Translations under genes and position numbers: made by a program
NCBI RefSeq assembly: GCF_008124885.1
Contig: NZ_VNHX01000003.1
Span: forward strand, 186,001-250,000
Source: Sphingobacterium allocomposti
GTDB taxonomy: Bacteria > Bacteroidota > Bacteroidia > Sphingobacteriales > Sphingobacteriaceae
Direction: 5' to 3'
DNA: 64,000 bases
Shown: positions 52,296-61,704 of the stretch, piece by piece
How the letters are laid out: every line of letters begins with the position of its first letter
How positions within the stretch are numbered: the stretch's first letter is position 1
Notes under the pieces: generated by a model
The model's input: only the letters and a program-made list of their open reading frames with translations
Database searches by the model: none
What the model was told of the DNA's origin: nothing

Positions 52296-53273
52296 CTATT
52301 TTGATTTCTGTTCCCAAACCAACGCGCTTGCCCCAAGAATGGCCGCATCAGCCTCATCCAGTTCACTAAAGACGAGTTTAACTTTGTCCCGGAAAATCGG
52401 AAGTAAATTCCTTTCCATATGCAGTTTAGCTGGTTTTAAGATGAAATCTCCTGCTTTAATAACGCCCCCGAAGAGAAGAATGGCTTCGGGCGAAGAAAAC
52501 ATCACAAAATTGGCCAATGCTTCACCGAGCTTTTGCCCCGTATAACGGAATACCTCGATGGCTATAGGATCTCCTTTTGACGCACATTCGTACACGGTTT
52601 TCGAATTGATGGCGTCTTCCGGATACTGGTTGAGCATAGAACTGGGAAACTCGGCCCGCATTTTTTTCGCTGTAATGGCAATACCAGTAGCAGATGCATA
52701 TGCTTCGAGACTTCCTTCAGACCCCGTGCTCCAATGTTTCCGCCCTCCCGGCTTGACGATGGTATGCCCTAGCTCTCCTGCAAAGCCATCGTGCCCATAT
52801 ATTAAACTACCATTGGCTACAATACCGCTTCCCACTCCCGTTCCAAGCGTAATCATAATGAAGTCTTTCATTCCTCGGGCTGCGCCAAAAAGCATCTCCC
52901 CCAATGCAGCGGCATTCGCGTCATTCGTGATGGAGCAGGGCAGTGCGAATTTCGCGGTTATCAGATCAGCAAAAGGAATGATCCCTTTCCAAGGCAGATT
53001 CGGAGCTTGTTCGACAGTCCCGGTATAATAATTGCCGTTAGGAATTCCGATTCCGACCCCATCAAAACTTGCTTTCGTTCCAAATTTTTCAATCAACGGC
53101 CGGATGTTTTCATATAGCGCATCGACAAAGTCTTCCACTTCGGCATAATCATCCGTCTTTATCCGCCCTTTTTCAAGTACCTCTCCGCGATGATTAACGA
53201 CTCCAAATTTTGTATTAGTACCGCCCACATCTATACCCAGGGCTACGCGTCCCGACAAATCTGTTAGTGACAT
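52296..53273 (-). CDS. ROK-family sugar kinase lacking the zinc cysteines
   Basis: A 325-residue ROK kinase, most likely a glucokinase. ATP loop GIDVGGTNTKFGVV, catalytic SITNDANAAALGE, phosphate loop ITLGTGVGSGIVANG, AGELGHTIVKPGG with the conserved His, and the C-terminal LFGGVIKAGDF. The ROK signature CxCGxxGCxE, whose three Cys bind zinc with the His of GELGH, reads HWSTGSEGSLE here, so all three zinc Cys are gone. No DNA-binding domain is present. It is divergent from the enolase-superfamily gene by 367 bp. Confidence 0.93.
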   Translation of the reverse strand: MSLTDLSGRVALGIDVGGTNTKFGVVNHRGEVLEKGRIKTDDYAEVEDFVDALYENIRPLIEKFGTKASFDGVGIGIPNGNYYTGTVEQAPNLPWKGIIPFADLITAKFALPCSITNDANAAALGEMLFGAARGMKDFIMITLGTGVGSGIVANGSLIYGHDGFAGELGHTIVKPGGRKHWSTGSEGSLEAYASATGIAITAKKMRAEFPSSMLNQYPEDAINSKTVYECASKGDPIAIEVFRYTGQKLGEALANFVMFSSPEAILLFGGVIKAGDFILKPAKLHMERNLLPIFRDKVKLVFSELDEADAAILGASALVWEQKSK

Positions 53274-53640
53274 TTCTCTTATTTAAATTAGCAAATACTT
53301 AAAACTATAAAAAAAATTGGTAAAAACGAGCAGGAGACGGAATCCGTGCGTAGACTTCAACCGTTTTGACTTTTTATTTACAAAACATCGAAGTGCCGTT
53401 ATCGCTTTTCCTTACTGGCCACCGTTGGTACTGCGCTGTAGCTTATAACGGTATTTGAAGATTTAAGTTCCTACACTCCGGGGCAAAATCAATGCCTTTT
53501 TTATTTTTTTTGTTAAATTGCAGATGCCGTTATAAACAACTGAACTTAAACCCGCTAATGATGTATCAGCGATACCTTGAAACTCTTAATGCCGATATGA
53601 CTGCCAACCTACTACGCACACGAATAACAATTATTTACAT
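53274..53640. promoter_or_regulatory. 367-bp divergent intergenic region
   Basis: Separates the ROK kinase and enolase-superfamily genes. It is AT-rich near both starts and contains a long T-tract at 53491-53512, but no clear -33/-7 pair or inverted repeat was found. No coding frame is supported. Confidence 0.4.
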
Positions 53641-54858
53641 ATGAAAAGAAGAAAATTCCTAAGAGCCGTAAACATCGGCGTAGCCACCACCTTATTGAGC
53701 GGCCCAAAATTATTTGCTGTCCCTGAGCTGATTCCCTTCCAAGAAGGATCCCAGCATAAAGACTTAGCGGATCACACCATCCGGCAAATAAAGTTCTCCT
53801 CGGTACGTCTCCAGTATCCCCGCCTGGTAGGAAAAAATGCTAGACTCGACATACATGGTTTCGGACCAAGGGTGGATATATGCGTTATTGAAACCGACCA
53901 AGGTGCCCGCGGCTGGGGGTCGTTACGCGGATCCCGACGGACTGCAGAACAGCTCGTAGAAACCCTGAAAGGAAAAAAAATTACAGACGTTTTCCGTCCG
54001 GACATTGGCATTCTAGACGCTGCGCTTATGCCGTTTGACACTGCGCTGCACGACCTCGCAGGTATAATTGTCGGCAAACCGGTCTACGCCATGCTTGGAA
54101 AAGAGCAGCCTCTTCTTTTCGACTGTTACAGTGGAATGATTTATTTTGACGATCTGGAACCGTCCCATGCCCCGGGAGGAATCGACAAGATATTAGAAGA
54201 ATGTGCATACGATTACAAGCTCGGCTATCGCCAGTTCAAGCTCAAAATAGGACGGGGCAATCGCTGGATGCCCTTCCACCAAGGTCTTCAGCGGGACATA
54301 GAAGTTACCAAAAAGGTCGCGGAAGCATTCCCTGATTGCCAAATTCTGGTAGATGGAAACAACGGTTTCTCCGTAGACGAGTTCATCGCCTATATGAAGG
54401 GCATTTCGGGCGTTCAGCTGTTCTGGATAGAAGAACCTTTTCATGAAACGGTAGCCGACTACCAGCGACTGAAAGCCTGGCTGAACAGCGAGGGCGTCAA
54501 TACGTTGCTCGCCGACGGAGAGGCCGACCCCGACCAGGAACTTCTCCGCGAGTTGATTAATCAGAAACTCCTCGATGTACACTTAACAGATATCGAGGAT
54601 CTCGGCTTTACCAATTGGCGGAAACTCTTACCAGAGCTGCAGAAATTAGGTGCAAAGGCGTCTCCGCACGCGTGGGGATCGTTGCTTAAGACGCACTATA
54701 CCGCCCATCTTTCGGCAGGGTTAGGAAACACCGCTACAATAGAAGGCGTTACGAGTTCGTCCGATGATGTTGACCTATCGGGATATAAACTGGAGAACGG
54801 AAAGCTCGTCCCTCCGTCGACGCCCGGTTTCGGAATGAAGTTACAGCTCCAGGTCTAG
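53641..54858 (+). CDS. Tat-exported mandelate racemase/muconate lactonizing-type enolase-superfamily protein
   Basis: A 405-residue enolase-superfamily protein with an N-terminal twin-arginine signal (MKRRKFLRAVNIGVATTLLSG). The barrel shows the KxK block in RQFKLKIGRG, the first metal ligand in ILVDGNNGFS, the second in FWIEEPF, the third near LLADGEADPD, and SPHAWGSLLKTHYTAHLSAG with a His in the place used by mandelate racemase-type members. Such enzymes abstract a proton alpha to a carboxylate, for example dehydrating sugar acids. Tat export implies it folds with its metal in the cytoplasm and works in the periplasm. The substrate is unknown. Confidence 0.9.
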   Translation: MKRRKFLRAVNIGVATTLLSGPKLFAVPELIPFQEGSQHKDLADHTIRQIKFSSVRLQYPRLVGKNARLDIHGFGPRVDICVIETDQGARGWGSLRGSRRTAEQLVETLKGKKITDVFRPDIGILDAALMPFDTALHDLAGIIVGKPVYAMLGKEQPLLFDCYSGMIYFDDLEPSHAPGGIDKILEECAYDYKLGYRQFKLKIGRGNRWMPFHQGLQRDIEVTKKVAEAFPDCQILVDGNNGFSVDEFIAYMKGISGVQLFWIEEPFHETVADYQRLKAWLNSEGVNTLLADGEADPDQELLRELINQKLLDVHLTDIEDLGFTNWRKLLPELQKLGAKASPHAWGSLLKTHYTAHLSAGLGNTATIEGVTSSSDDVDLSGYKLENGKLVPPSTPGFGMKLQLQV

Positions 54859-55312
54859 AAAGTGCCGACGCGGAGCGGCAGGATAACGCCTCCGATATAG
54901 CCTGGCTACGTTCGAGCGTGTCACAGGATAGAAGTACTTTCGTGGCTGTTGGTCTTTCCCGTCATGAAAGTTCTTCATCGTCTCCTGCGTATAACCAGGG
55001 AAGAGCCGTTTAGCACAATATCCGCCATCAATACCTCACTGATTTACGACAGTAAAACTGAGATGTGTTGCTGTTTTAGTCCGCCTTCCTGGTCTAAGAT
55101 GACAACGCCATCCCGATTGTCCGTTTCTCTTAACCTCTAAACCTCGCAAGACGACATCATTACAGCCTTCTAGACTCCGTCATTGCAACAGAGGTGCACT
55201 CTACCGGTACGCCCGGATGCTGTTCAGGATCGATTACTCACGCAGCGTCCCCGGCAATCCCCGCCGTACTCCCTTCTCTAAATCAGATTAATAACAGACC
55301 TATCAAACAGCA
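54859..55312. other. 454-bp gap with no supported gene
   Basis: No plausible coding frame. A rightward 63-codon frame (54949-55140) and a leftward 45-codon Arg-rich frame (54841-54978) both look accidental. No terminator hairpin with a T-tract, promoter pair or repeat stands out between the two convergent genes. Confidence 0.5.
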
Positions 55313-56782
55313 TCAGGACCTGGTCAACAGTCTAAAGCTATTCCTCGCTGCCCCACACACACTACAGATATAACCCGCTGGCAGATCAGCAAACGGCACA
55401 CCGGCCGGCACGGCCTGTGTAAGATCGCCCCACGACGGGTCATACCGCGTTAAGCAACGTTGGCACTGATAGATAACCACAGCTTCTCCTTCTTCGTCTA
55501 CCACCACCGGTGCAACATCTTCGTTTGCCCGCGGTCTCGATAGCTCCTGAAATATGTAAAATTCATCGCACAGTCCGATTAGTTCGGAACAAAGATCTGC
55601 TCTTTTTACACGATCCCGGTATACGATAAGGTCTTTCGAATTCGGATTAAAGTCAGATGTCCGTTGAATCTGGTACCAGCTCCTCTCCCCGGCTCCGCTA
55701 AGGTAGCGTAAGATCACCGATCCCCATACGCCTGTTTTCCCATGAATTTTTATCCCGAAACAAAGCTTATACGTACGGACGTCCAATGCGTTCAGCTCTC
55801 CGACTAACTGATGTTTCAGCATAATACCGTCCAGATTATAGTCTTCTGTTTGCCAATTCAATTCATTCAGTGCATGCCGCAGGTTGATACGATGTTTATC
55901 CAATATAGCGTCCCACTCCGATCTGTCCCCGGGCAGAATGTCCTTGATGATGATCGATTTCCAGGGCGTTGTATATACCTGCCCGACCCTATTGCGAATA
56001 CATATGGTGCAGATATCTTTTAAAAAAGCAACCGTAAACGTTTCCGACCGCCGATACACCCCAAGCCATAAGCGATCCTGGTATGCATTGAAACCTTCGT
56101 AGTAAGGCAATTTAAAAAGCTGCTCTATGAAAGGCTGGGACAGCGAATGAAAATGGAACTCCCCGGAATCGGCTGCCAATCGCTCCATTCGCCTTCCCAG
56201 CTCTTCCCCCGCTTGTGGTATATCAACAACGGTCTGCAACAACGGTGCTTCCAGAAACTTACACAACCCGGCTATATCATCAGAATATACCAACGTTGAC
56301 CACCGGTAAAAGATGTTGGTACCGGGAAACCGAATATGTAAAAACCAATAATTGCCCATCTCTGCTGTCAGGAAGTTAAGATTCCCTGTGCTGTAGGGCG
56401 TAAACGACTGCGTCGAGTCCATTAGATTCACCTTCAATCGGGGCGCAAAATCAAAGCTATCTAAAATATCTTTATACACCCCCTCCCTTATCCACGCAGC
56501 ATCCGTGAAAATACCATCAGCTACATAAGAACTCACAATATTAGGGTAAGCATCTTGTCCAACTTCATACGTTAGCTCCTGGTTAAGCAAAACATATTCC
56601 AGCTCCTCCAGCTGCGCTTCCGACACATCAAAATATAGCTGCTGTCGAGCCCCAAATCTAACATGGACGATGCCCGCGTCGGCGAGCGCTTGCAACAAAC
56701 CGTCCAGATATCCCACAGAAACAGCGCCTCCGGACAGGTTGATCTTCACAAACGTCATCTGTCCAGCAGCTTTACAATCCAT
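55313..56782 (-). CDS. Nitrite/sulfite reductase-like protein with C-terminal rubredoxin domain
   Basis: A 489-residue protein of the nitrate locus. The start at 56782 overlaps the reductase stop (ATGGATTGTAA) and suits coupled translation; 56758 and 56803 are alternatives. The N-terminal ~75 residues resemble the ferredoxin-like half-domain of nitrite/sulfite reductases (VHVRFGARQQLYFDVSE), and a second such unit may lie mid-protein. The [4Fe-4S]-sirohaem Cys motifs of true reductases are absent. The last ~55 residues are a rubredoxin: CQRCLTRYDP...GYICSVCGAARNSF, with four iron-binding Cys. It is probably an electron carrier or accessory factor for the neighbouring nitrate reductase. Confidence 0.8.
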   Translation of the reverse strand: MDCKAAGQMTFVKINLSGGAVSVGYLDGLLQALADAGIVHVRFGARQQLYFDVSEAQLEELEYVLLNQELTYEVGQDAYPNIVSSYVADGIFTDAAWIREGVYKDILDSFDFAPRLKVNLMDSTQSFTPYSTGNLNFLTAEMGNYWFLHIRFPGTNIFYRWSTLVYSDDIAGLCKFLEAPLLQTVVDIPQAGEELGRRMERLAADSGEFHFHSLSQPFIEQLFKLPYYEGFNAYQDRLWLGVYRRSETFTVAFLKDICTICIRNRVGQVYTTPWKSIIIKDILPGDRSEWDAILDKHRINLRHALNELNWQTEDYNLDGIMLKHQLVGELNALDVRTYKLCFGIKIHGKTGVWGSVILRYLSGAGERSWYQIQRTSDFNPNSKDLIVYRDRVKRADLCSELIGLCDEFYIFQELSRPRANEDVAPVVVDEEGEAVVIYQCQRCLTRYDPSWGDLTQAVPAGVPFADLPAGYICSVCGAARNSFRLLTRS

Positions 56783-59700
56783 ACGGCTGCGCCTCCTTCG
56801 CATACATCAGGCATCTTTCCATTATTGCTCCCACCTCAGGACGGCAAGACCCACATCCCGTTCCAGCCCCTGTTGTTTCGCATAGACGCTGCATATCGGT
56901 ACAACCCTCCCTAATCTTTTTCTCCAGGTTACCTTCGCCCACTTGGCTACAGCTACACACCAGCCGTCCGATAACAGGCTCTCTCATGTCTCCGCTGCGG
57001 AGCAGCTGCAATCTTTTCTCGCTCAGTTCCGTTCTGTTGGCGATTAGATCTTTAAATTCGACGAACTCATTCTTATCACCAATCAGTATAGCTCCAACCA
57101 GTCGATCCTGATAGACGATACACTTCTTATAAAACCGTTTGGCCTTATCAATAAACACGATTTCTTCATACGTCTCGTCAGGAGCCTCAACCAACCCTAT
57201 ACTACAAAGATCAAATCCCTGTATTTTGATGATATTCATAAACAGACTTCCTTTGTAATAGCTACTTACGTCACCATGAAGGTAGCCCGCGACAACGGCA
57301 GCCTGTTCCTCCGCCGCGGCCGTAATACCGTACAATGTCCCCTCAAACTCAGCAATTTCGCCGATTGCATAAATAAACGGATCGCTGGTCTTCATGTAAT
57401 GGTCCACGATCACACCCCGCCTACAATGCACCCCGGCTTCTTTCGCCAGCTCGATATTGGGCGTCGTCCCAATAGCAAGGATGACTGCGTCACATTTAAT
57501 TTGCCGGCCGCTTTTCAGCTCGATCCGATTTAACTTATTCCGTCCGTAATAGAGCTGCACTTCATCGTTATAGAAAATATCACACCCTTGATCAACCATC
57601 TCTTCATGCAGAAGCTGACTTCCGAGCGAATCTAGTTGCCGATTTAAAAAGCGTGACACACGTTGCACGATCGTAATCTTAACCCCCACCTCCCGAAGAG
57701 AAGCAGCCATCTCCAACCCCAACAAACCGCCTCCGACAATAACAACGTGCGACTCCGGGGATAGGTATCTTTTTAGCCGGTCGGCATCCGTACGGCGCCT
57801 CATAGTAAAAATACCCGACAGCTGCGGCACATATTTTGGAAGGGCAGACCTACTTCCCGTCGCCAGAATAAGTACATCGTAATTTGTCCGTATACCCCGC
57901 GAGTCCCATACACACTTATTTACCCGATCAATGGACGTTACCTGTACTCCCCGAACATGACATATGTCAAAAATAGCTTCTTCCTCGTCTTTCATTTTGA
58001 CAAGCTGCTCCCATTGCATTTCACCGCTAACGTAGTGAGGCAGCATAACACGGTTATAAAAAGGTAGATCTTCGTTGCTGAAAACGATAATTTCGTCTGT
58101 TTTGTTGACCGCACGATACGATTTAACAAAACCGAACGCACCTGCCCCCGCACCAACGATTACGACGCGCTCCGTAGCCTTAATATGCCGTTCTACGCGT
58201 ACTGCACAGTACTTGAAATCGGGCTCCTTCGATATCGGGTCGACCAGATTATTTGTTAGGTTATTGGCCCTATTTAGGTCGGAATCGAAAACCTCTCCCC
58301 AATGCATAGGAAGAAAAACCACCCCCGGCTTAATCGACGCGCGGACACGGGCCTTCACCCTGACACTCCCCCGTAAAGAAGAAACGTTGACAAGACAGCC
58401 ATCATCAATACCCAGTGAATCAGCATCCACAGGATGAATTTCCAAATAGGCTTCGCTGATATGTTGACTAAGCTTACTCACCTTACCCGTCTTCGACATG
58501 GTGTGCCATTGATCGCGAATCCGCCCTGTCGTCAAAACAAGGGGATACTCTTTGTTAGGCAACTCGCTATGGAAGTCAGCCGGCGGACTGTGTATGATGG
58601 CCTTGCCGCTCTCAGTATAAAATCTTTTGTCTTCAAAAAGACGGGCAGTTCCTTTCTTTCGGCGCTTCTGAAATGGCCATTGCACTGTTTTCATACTGTT
58701 GATGACGCTGTAATCGAGTCCATCGATGCTGATGTTCGTTCCCACCGTTGAACGCACGTGCTCTTTATAAATATCTTCAGCGCTGCTATATACGAAGCCA
58801 TGGTACCCCATCTTTTGGGCAAACCTGCACAAAATATCCGCATCAGGAAGTGCCTCTCCCGGCGGGTCCACAAACTTTCTCACGTGGCTTATTCTACGTT
58901 CAGAATTTGTCATAGTCCCTTCTTTTTCGGCCCACGCTGCAGCGGGTAAAATCACATCGGCATACTTCAACGTCTGCGGTTTATCCGAGATCTCTTGTAC
59001 GACAACAAACTTGGCTTTTGCCAGCCCCTCTTCCACCAGGCGTGCGTTCGGCATGCTTGTCAACGGATTGGTACACAGTATCCATATTGCTTTTAACCGT
59101 CCATCCTGCAATGCATCGAACATCTCTGTGGCAGTCAGGCCGGGCACTTTACTGACCGTCGTCCCAGACCAGAAGCGCTGCAGTTCGGCCCGGTGTTCGT
59201 CGTTATCCAGGTCGCGATGAGCCGGTAATAGATTGGCCAGCCCCCCTACTTCGCGCCCGCCCATAGCGTTCGGCTGTCCGGTAAGGGAAAACGGCCCGCT
59301 ACCGGGTTTGCCGACCATTCCCGTGATCAGGTTTAGGCTCATTAGACTCAGATTTTTGTTTACCCCGATAACACTTTGGTTAAGCCCCATTGTCCACATC
59401 GTTAGAAAAGCTTTTGAATCGCCGATGAATTTCGCAGCAAGCTCGATATCGGCTGCAGAGATTCCACAGATCGCCGCCGACTGCGTCAACGTCTGCTCCA
59501 TAACGCGTTCCTTATATGCATCATACCCCTCGACATGGGAACGTAAAAAGTCTAAATCCACTCTACCCTGCTCAATCAAAAGCCGGCCCAGGGCATAGTT
59601 TAGCACCATGTCGGTTCCCGGGTTAATCTGAAGGTGCAAGTCGGCTATGCTACACGAGTCGGTAACCCTCGGATCCACAACAATAATCTTAACATCCGGG

Positions 59701-60293
59701 TTCCTCGTCTTGTGGGCCTCGACCCGCCTCCACAGGATCGGATGACACCAGGCCGGGTTGGCCCCCTCAACTAAAAGACAATCTGCCAGCTCGATGTCGT
59801 CATAACAGATGGGAACACTATCTTCTCCGAATGTTTTCTTATACGCAGCCACGGCGCTGCTCATGCACAGCCGGGAATTGGTATCTATGTTGTTTGTCCC
59901 GATAAAACCTTTCACCAGCTTGTTCAATACGTAATATTCTTCGGTGAGACATTGTCCAGAAGCATAGAACGCAACTGAGTTAGGGCCATATTGATCAATA
60001 AATGCTTTGAACACTGCAGCCGTACGTTCCAATGCCTCGTCCCAGGACACCCGCTCCAAGGGCATGGACCTATGATAACGCATCTGCGGATACAGTAACC
60101 GATCAGAGCGGTCATTTACCGTATACTGCAGGTTGAGCCCCTTACTGCAGAGCTTCCCTTCATTAACAGGATGATGCTTATCGCCTATTACGGAGACCGT
60201 ATTATTTTTGTCTACGCGTACCTCCACCCCGCAGCCGACTCCGCAATAACAACACGTACTCGTTTCCGGCCTGTCCTTTTCTCGATTCATCAC
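56772..60293 (-). CDS. Assimilatory nitrate reductase fused to FAD oxidoreductase and BFD domains
   Basis: A 1173-residue cytoplasmic fusion. Residues ~1-700 are a NasA/NarB-type molybdenum enzyme: [4Fe-4S] ligands CCYCGVGCGVEV...GKLCSKG, the pterin regions GQCLTEEYYVLNKL, NSRLCMSSAV and GRIRDQWHTMSKTGK. Residues ~708-1080 are an FAD/NAD-linked oxidoreductase of the NirB type (VVIVGAGAGAFGF; VIVGGGLLGLEMAASL; YAIGEIAEFEG). Residues ~1105-1160 are a BFD-like [2Fe-2S] domain (CSCSQVGEG...GTGCGSC). All-in-one electron supply from NAD(P)H or a small carrier is implied. It reduces nitrate to nitrite for ammonium assimilation. The transporter gene is 6 bp upstream. Confidence 0.95.
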   Translation of the reverse strand: MMNREKDRPETSTCCYCGVGCGVEVRVDKNNTVSVIGDKHHPVNEGKLCSKGLNLQYTVNDRSDRLLYPQMRYHRSMPLERVSWDEALERTAAVFKAFIDQYGPNSVAFYASGQCLTEEYYVLNKLVKGFIGTNNIDTNSRLCMSSAVAAYKKTFGEDSVPICYDDIELADCLLVEGANPAWCHPILWRRVEAHKTRNPDVKIIVVDPRVTDSCSIADLHLQINPGTDMVLNYALGRLLIEQGRVDLDFLRSHVEGYDAYKERVMEQTLTQSAAICGISAADIELAAKFIGDSKAFLTMWTMGLNQSVIGVNKNLSLMSLNLITGMVGKPGSGPFSLTGQPNAMGGREVGGLANLLPAHRDLDNDEHRAELQRFWSGTTVSKVPGLTATEMFDALQDGRLKAIWILCTNPLTSMPNARLVEEGLAKAKFVVVQEISDKPQTLKYADVILPAAAWAEKEGTMTNSERRISHVRKFVDPPGEALPDADILCRFAQKMGYHGFVYSSAEDIYKEHVRSTVGTNISIDGLDYSVINSMKTVQWPFQKRRKKGTARLFEDKRFYTESGKAIIHSPPADFHSELPNKEYPLVLTTGRIRDQWHTMSKTGKVSKLSQHISEAYLEIHPVDADSLGIDDGCLVNVSSLRGSVRVKARVRASIKPGVVFLPMHWGEVFDSDLNRANNLTNNLVDPISKEPDFKYCAVRVERHIKATERVVIVGAGAGAFGFVKSYRAVNKTDEIIVFSNEDLPFYNRVMLPHYVSGEMQWEQLVKMKDEEEAIFDICHVRGVQVTSIDRVNKCVWDSRGIRTNYDVLILATGSRSALPKYVPQLSGIFTMRRRTDADRLKRYLSPESHVVIVGGGLLGLEMAASLREVGVKITIVQRVSRFLNRQLDSLGSQLLHEEMVDQGCDIFYNDEVQLYYGRNKLNRIELKSGRQIKCDAVILAIGTTPNIELAKEAGVHCRRGVIVDHYMKTSDPFIYAIGEIAEFEGTLYGITAAAEEQAAVVAGYLHGDVSSYYKGSLFMNIIKIQGFDLCSIGLVEAPDETYEEIVFIDKAKRFYKKCIVYQDRLVGAILIGDKNEFVEFKDLIANRTELSEKRLQLLRSGDMREPVIGRLVCSCSQVGEGNLEKKIREGCTDMQRLCETTGAGTGCGSCRPEVGAIMERCLMYAKEAQPYGL

Positions 60294-60299
60294 ATTTAA

Positions 60300-61610
60300 T
60301 TAGCTTTGTAAATCCAACGACATCTGCTGTTTCACGGGCTCCTGTCTGGCTTGAAACCGTGTGACCAGGACAACGATGCCAATAATCGACACACCTATTC
60401 CGATGTATTGGAATGCGTCGGCATATGTCATACTTTCTGATTTGAAAAGGAAACCTACGAGCATCGCGCCAGCGTTTCCCCCGGCTCCAACAATGCCGCT
60501 TACAACACCTATATTATCTTTATTGACGAACGGAACAATACCATAGGTACATCCGTTGGCCATCTTTAGAAATAAGGCAAATAGCAGCATGGTAATAATA
60601 GCTAGAATGAGCGTATCCGAAGCTGAGAACAGATGTATCCCGACTCCCTCGAGCAAGAGCAGAACGCCCAGCAGCATCCCCTTCCCACGCATTCCGTAGG
60701 AACGGCCTACCTTGTCACTGACAATCCCGCCTAATGCACGCGCAAAGAGGTTCATCCCTCCAAAAATACTGGCCATAGCCCCTGCCATAATGAGTCCGGT
60801 ATCAAAGCGGTCTATAAAAAATGTAGCTGCAACATTATCAACAGTGATTTCAATTCCGAAACAGGCAGCATAGGCCAATGTGAGTACCCAAACACGGTAA
60901 TCTTTGAGCGCAAGAAGAAAGGTTCCTTTACCTTTTGGCCGGGCTTCCCTGCGCTTCAGTGATTCATGGAAGTTACCGGAAGGAGTGTCCTGCGTATATT
61001 TATAATAAATCCAGGCCATAACCAACAGGATGACTCCCGGCACTATCATAGCCACCCGCCACGAACTCTCTTCGCTTACCAACCCGAGCCCCGCAAAAGA
61101 TGCCGCAACCAGCGGCATCACCAAATTTGTTACACCACCTCCGAGGTTTCCCCACCCCCCCGTGACCGCATTAGCCGTCCCCACCACCTCGGGGGCAAAC
61201 ATCATTGATGTATGAAACTGTGTAATTACAAAGGAGGCACCGACGATACCGATCAGAAATCTAAAAAGCAGAAACGTCTCGTAACTGTTACTTAATCCGA
61301 TACACATAACAGGTATAGAGCCCGCTACCAAAAGAATCGTATACGATATCCGGGGACCTAACGTATCACACATCTTTCCCACAAATAGCCTGGCCAATAT
61401 AGTGGCCGAGACGGATGCTATTATAATATTCCCTATTTCGTTCTTTGTCAGGTGCAGCTGGTCGCGGACGAGCGGCATCAACGGGGCAACACCGAACCAG
61501 CCAAAAAAGCAGAAAAAAAAGGTTATCCACGTAATGTGGAATGTACGCATCTGAATGCCCCTAAAGGAAAAAATACGAAGAGCGGTAAGAGGTTGCAATT
61601 GTTCTTTCAT
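60300..61610 (-). CDS. Nitrate/nitrite MFS transporter (NarK/NasA type)
   Basis: A 436-residue inner-membrane protein with about 12 membrane spans. Nitrate-transporter signatures: WITFFFCFFGWFGVAPLMPLVRDQL (first span), ARLFVGKMCDTLGPRISY, VGTANAVTGGWGNLGGGVTNLVMPL, which carries the Gly-rich nitrate signature, and GVVSGIVGAGGNAGAMLVGF, the second copy of it. Length matches single-domain NarK1/NasA proteins. An internal ATG 20 codons in (MRTFHITW) is an alternative start. It lies between the methyltransferase and reductase genes and supplies nitrate. Confidence 0.95.
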   Translation of the reverse strand: MKEQLQPLTALRIFSFRGIQMRTFHITWITFFFCFFGWFGVAPLMPLVRDQLHLTKNEIGNIIIASVSATILARLFVGKMCDTLGPRISYTILLVAGSIPVMCIGLSNSYETFLLFRFLIGIVGASFVITQFHTSMMFAPEVVGTANAVTGGWGNLGGGVTNLVMPLVAASFAGLGLVSEESSWRVAMIVPGVILLVMAWIYYKYTQDTPSGNFHESLKRREARPKGKGTFLLALKDYRVWVLTLAYAACFGIEITVDNVAATFFIDRFDTGLIMAGAMASIFGGMNLFARALGGIVSDKVGRSYGMRGKGMLLGVLLLLEGVGIHLFSASDTLILAIITMLLFALFLKMANGCTYGIVPFVNKDNIGVVSGIVGAGGNAGAMLVGFLFKSESMTYADAFQYIGIGVSIIGIVVLVTRFQARQEPVKQQMSLDLQS

Positions 61611-61704
61611 AATGGAGATGGATTTTTGTAGTTAGTAGTTTCTATTATTTATCGTATTAAGCTGGAGAGGAGGCTGTCGCGCTGACAACACGAGAAAACT
61701 GTTT

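Noticed and set aside
54841..54978. A leftward 45-codon Arg-rich frame after the enolase-superfamily gene
   Set aside because: It overlaps the end of that gene, has no promoter or family match that I recognise, and its composition fits chance.
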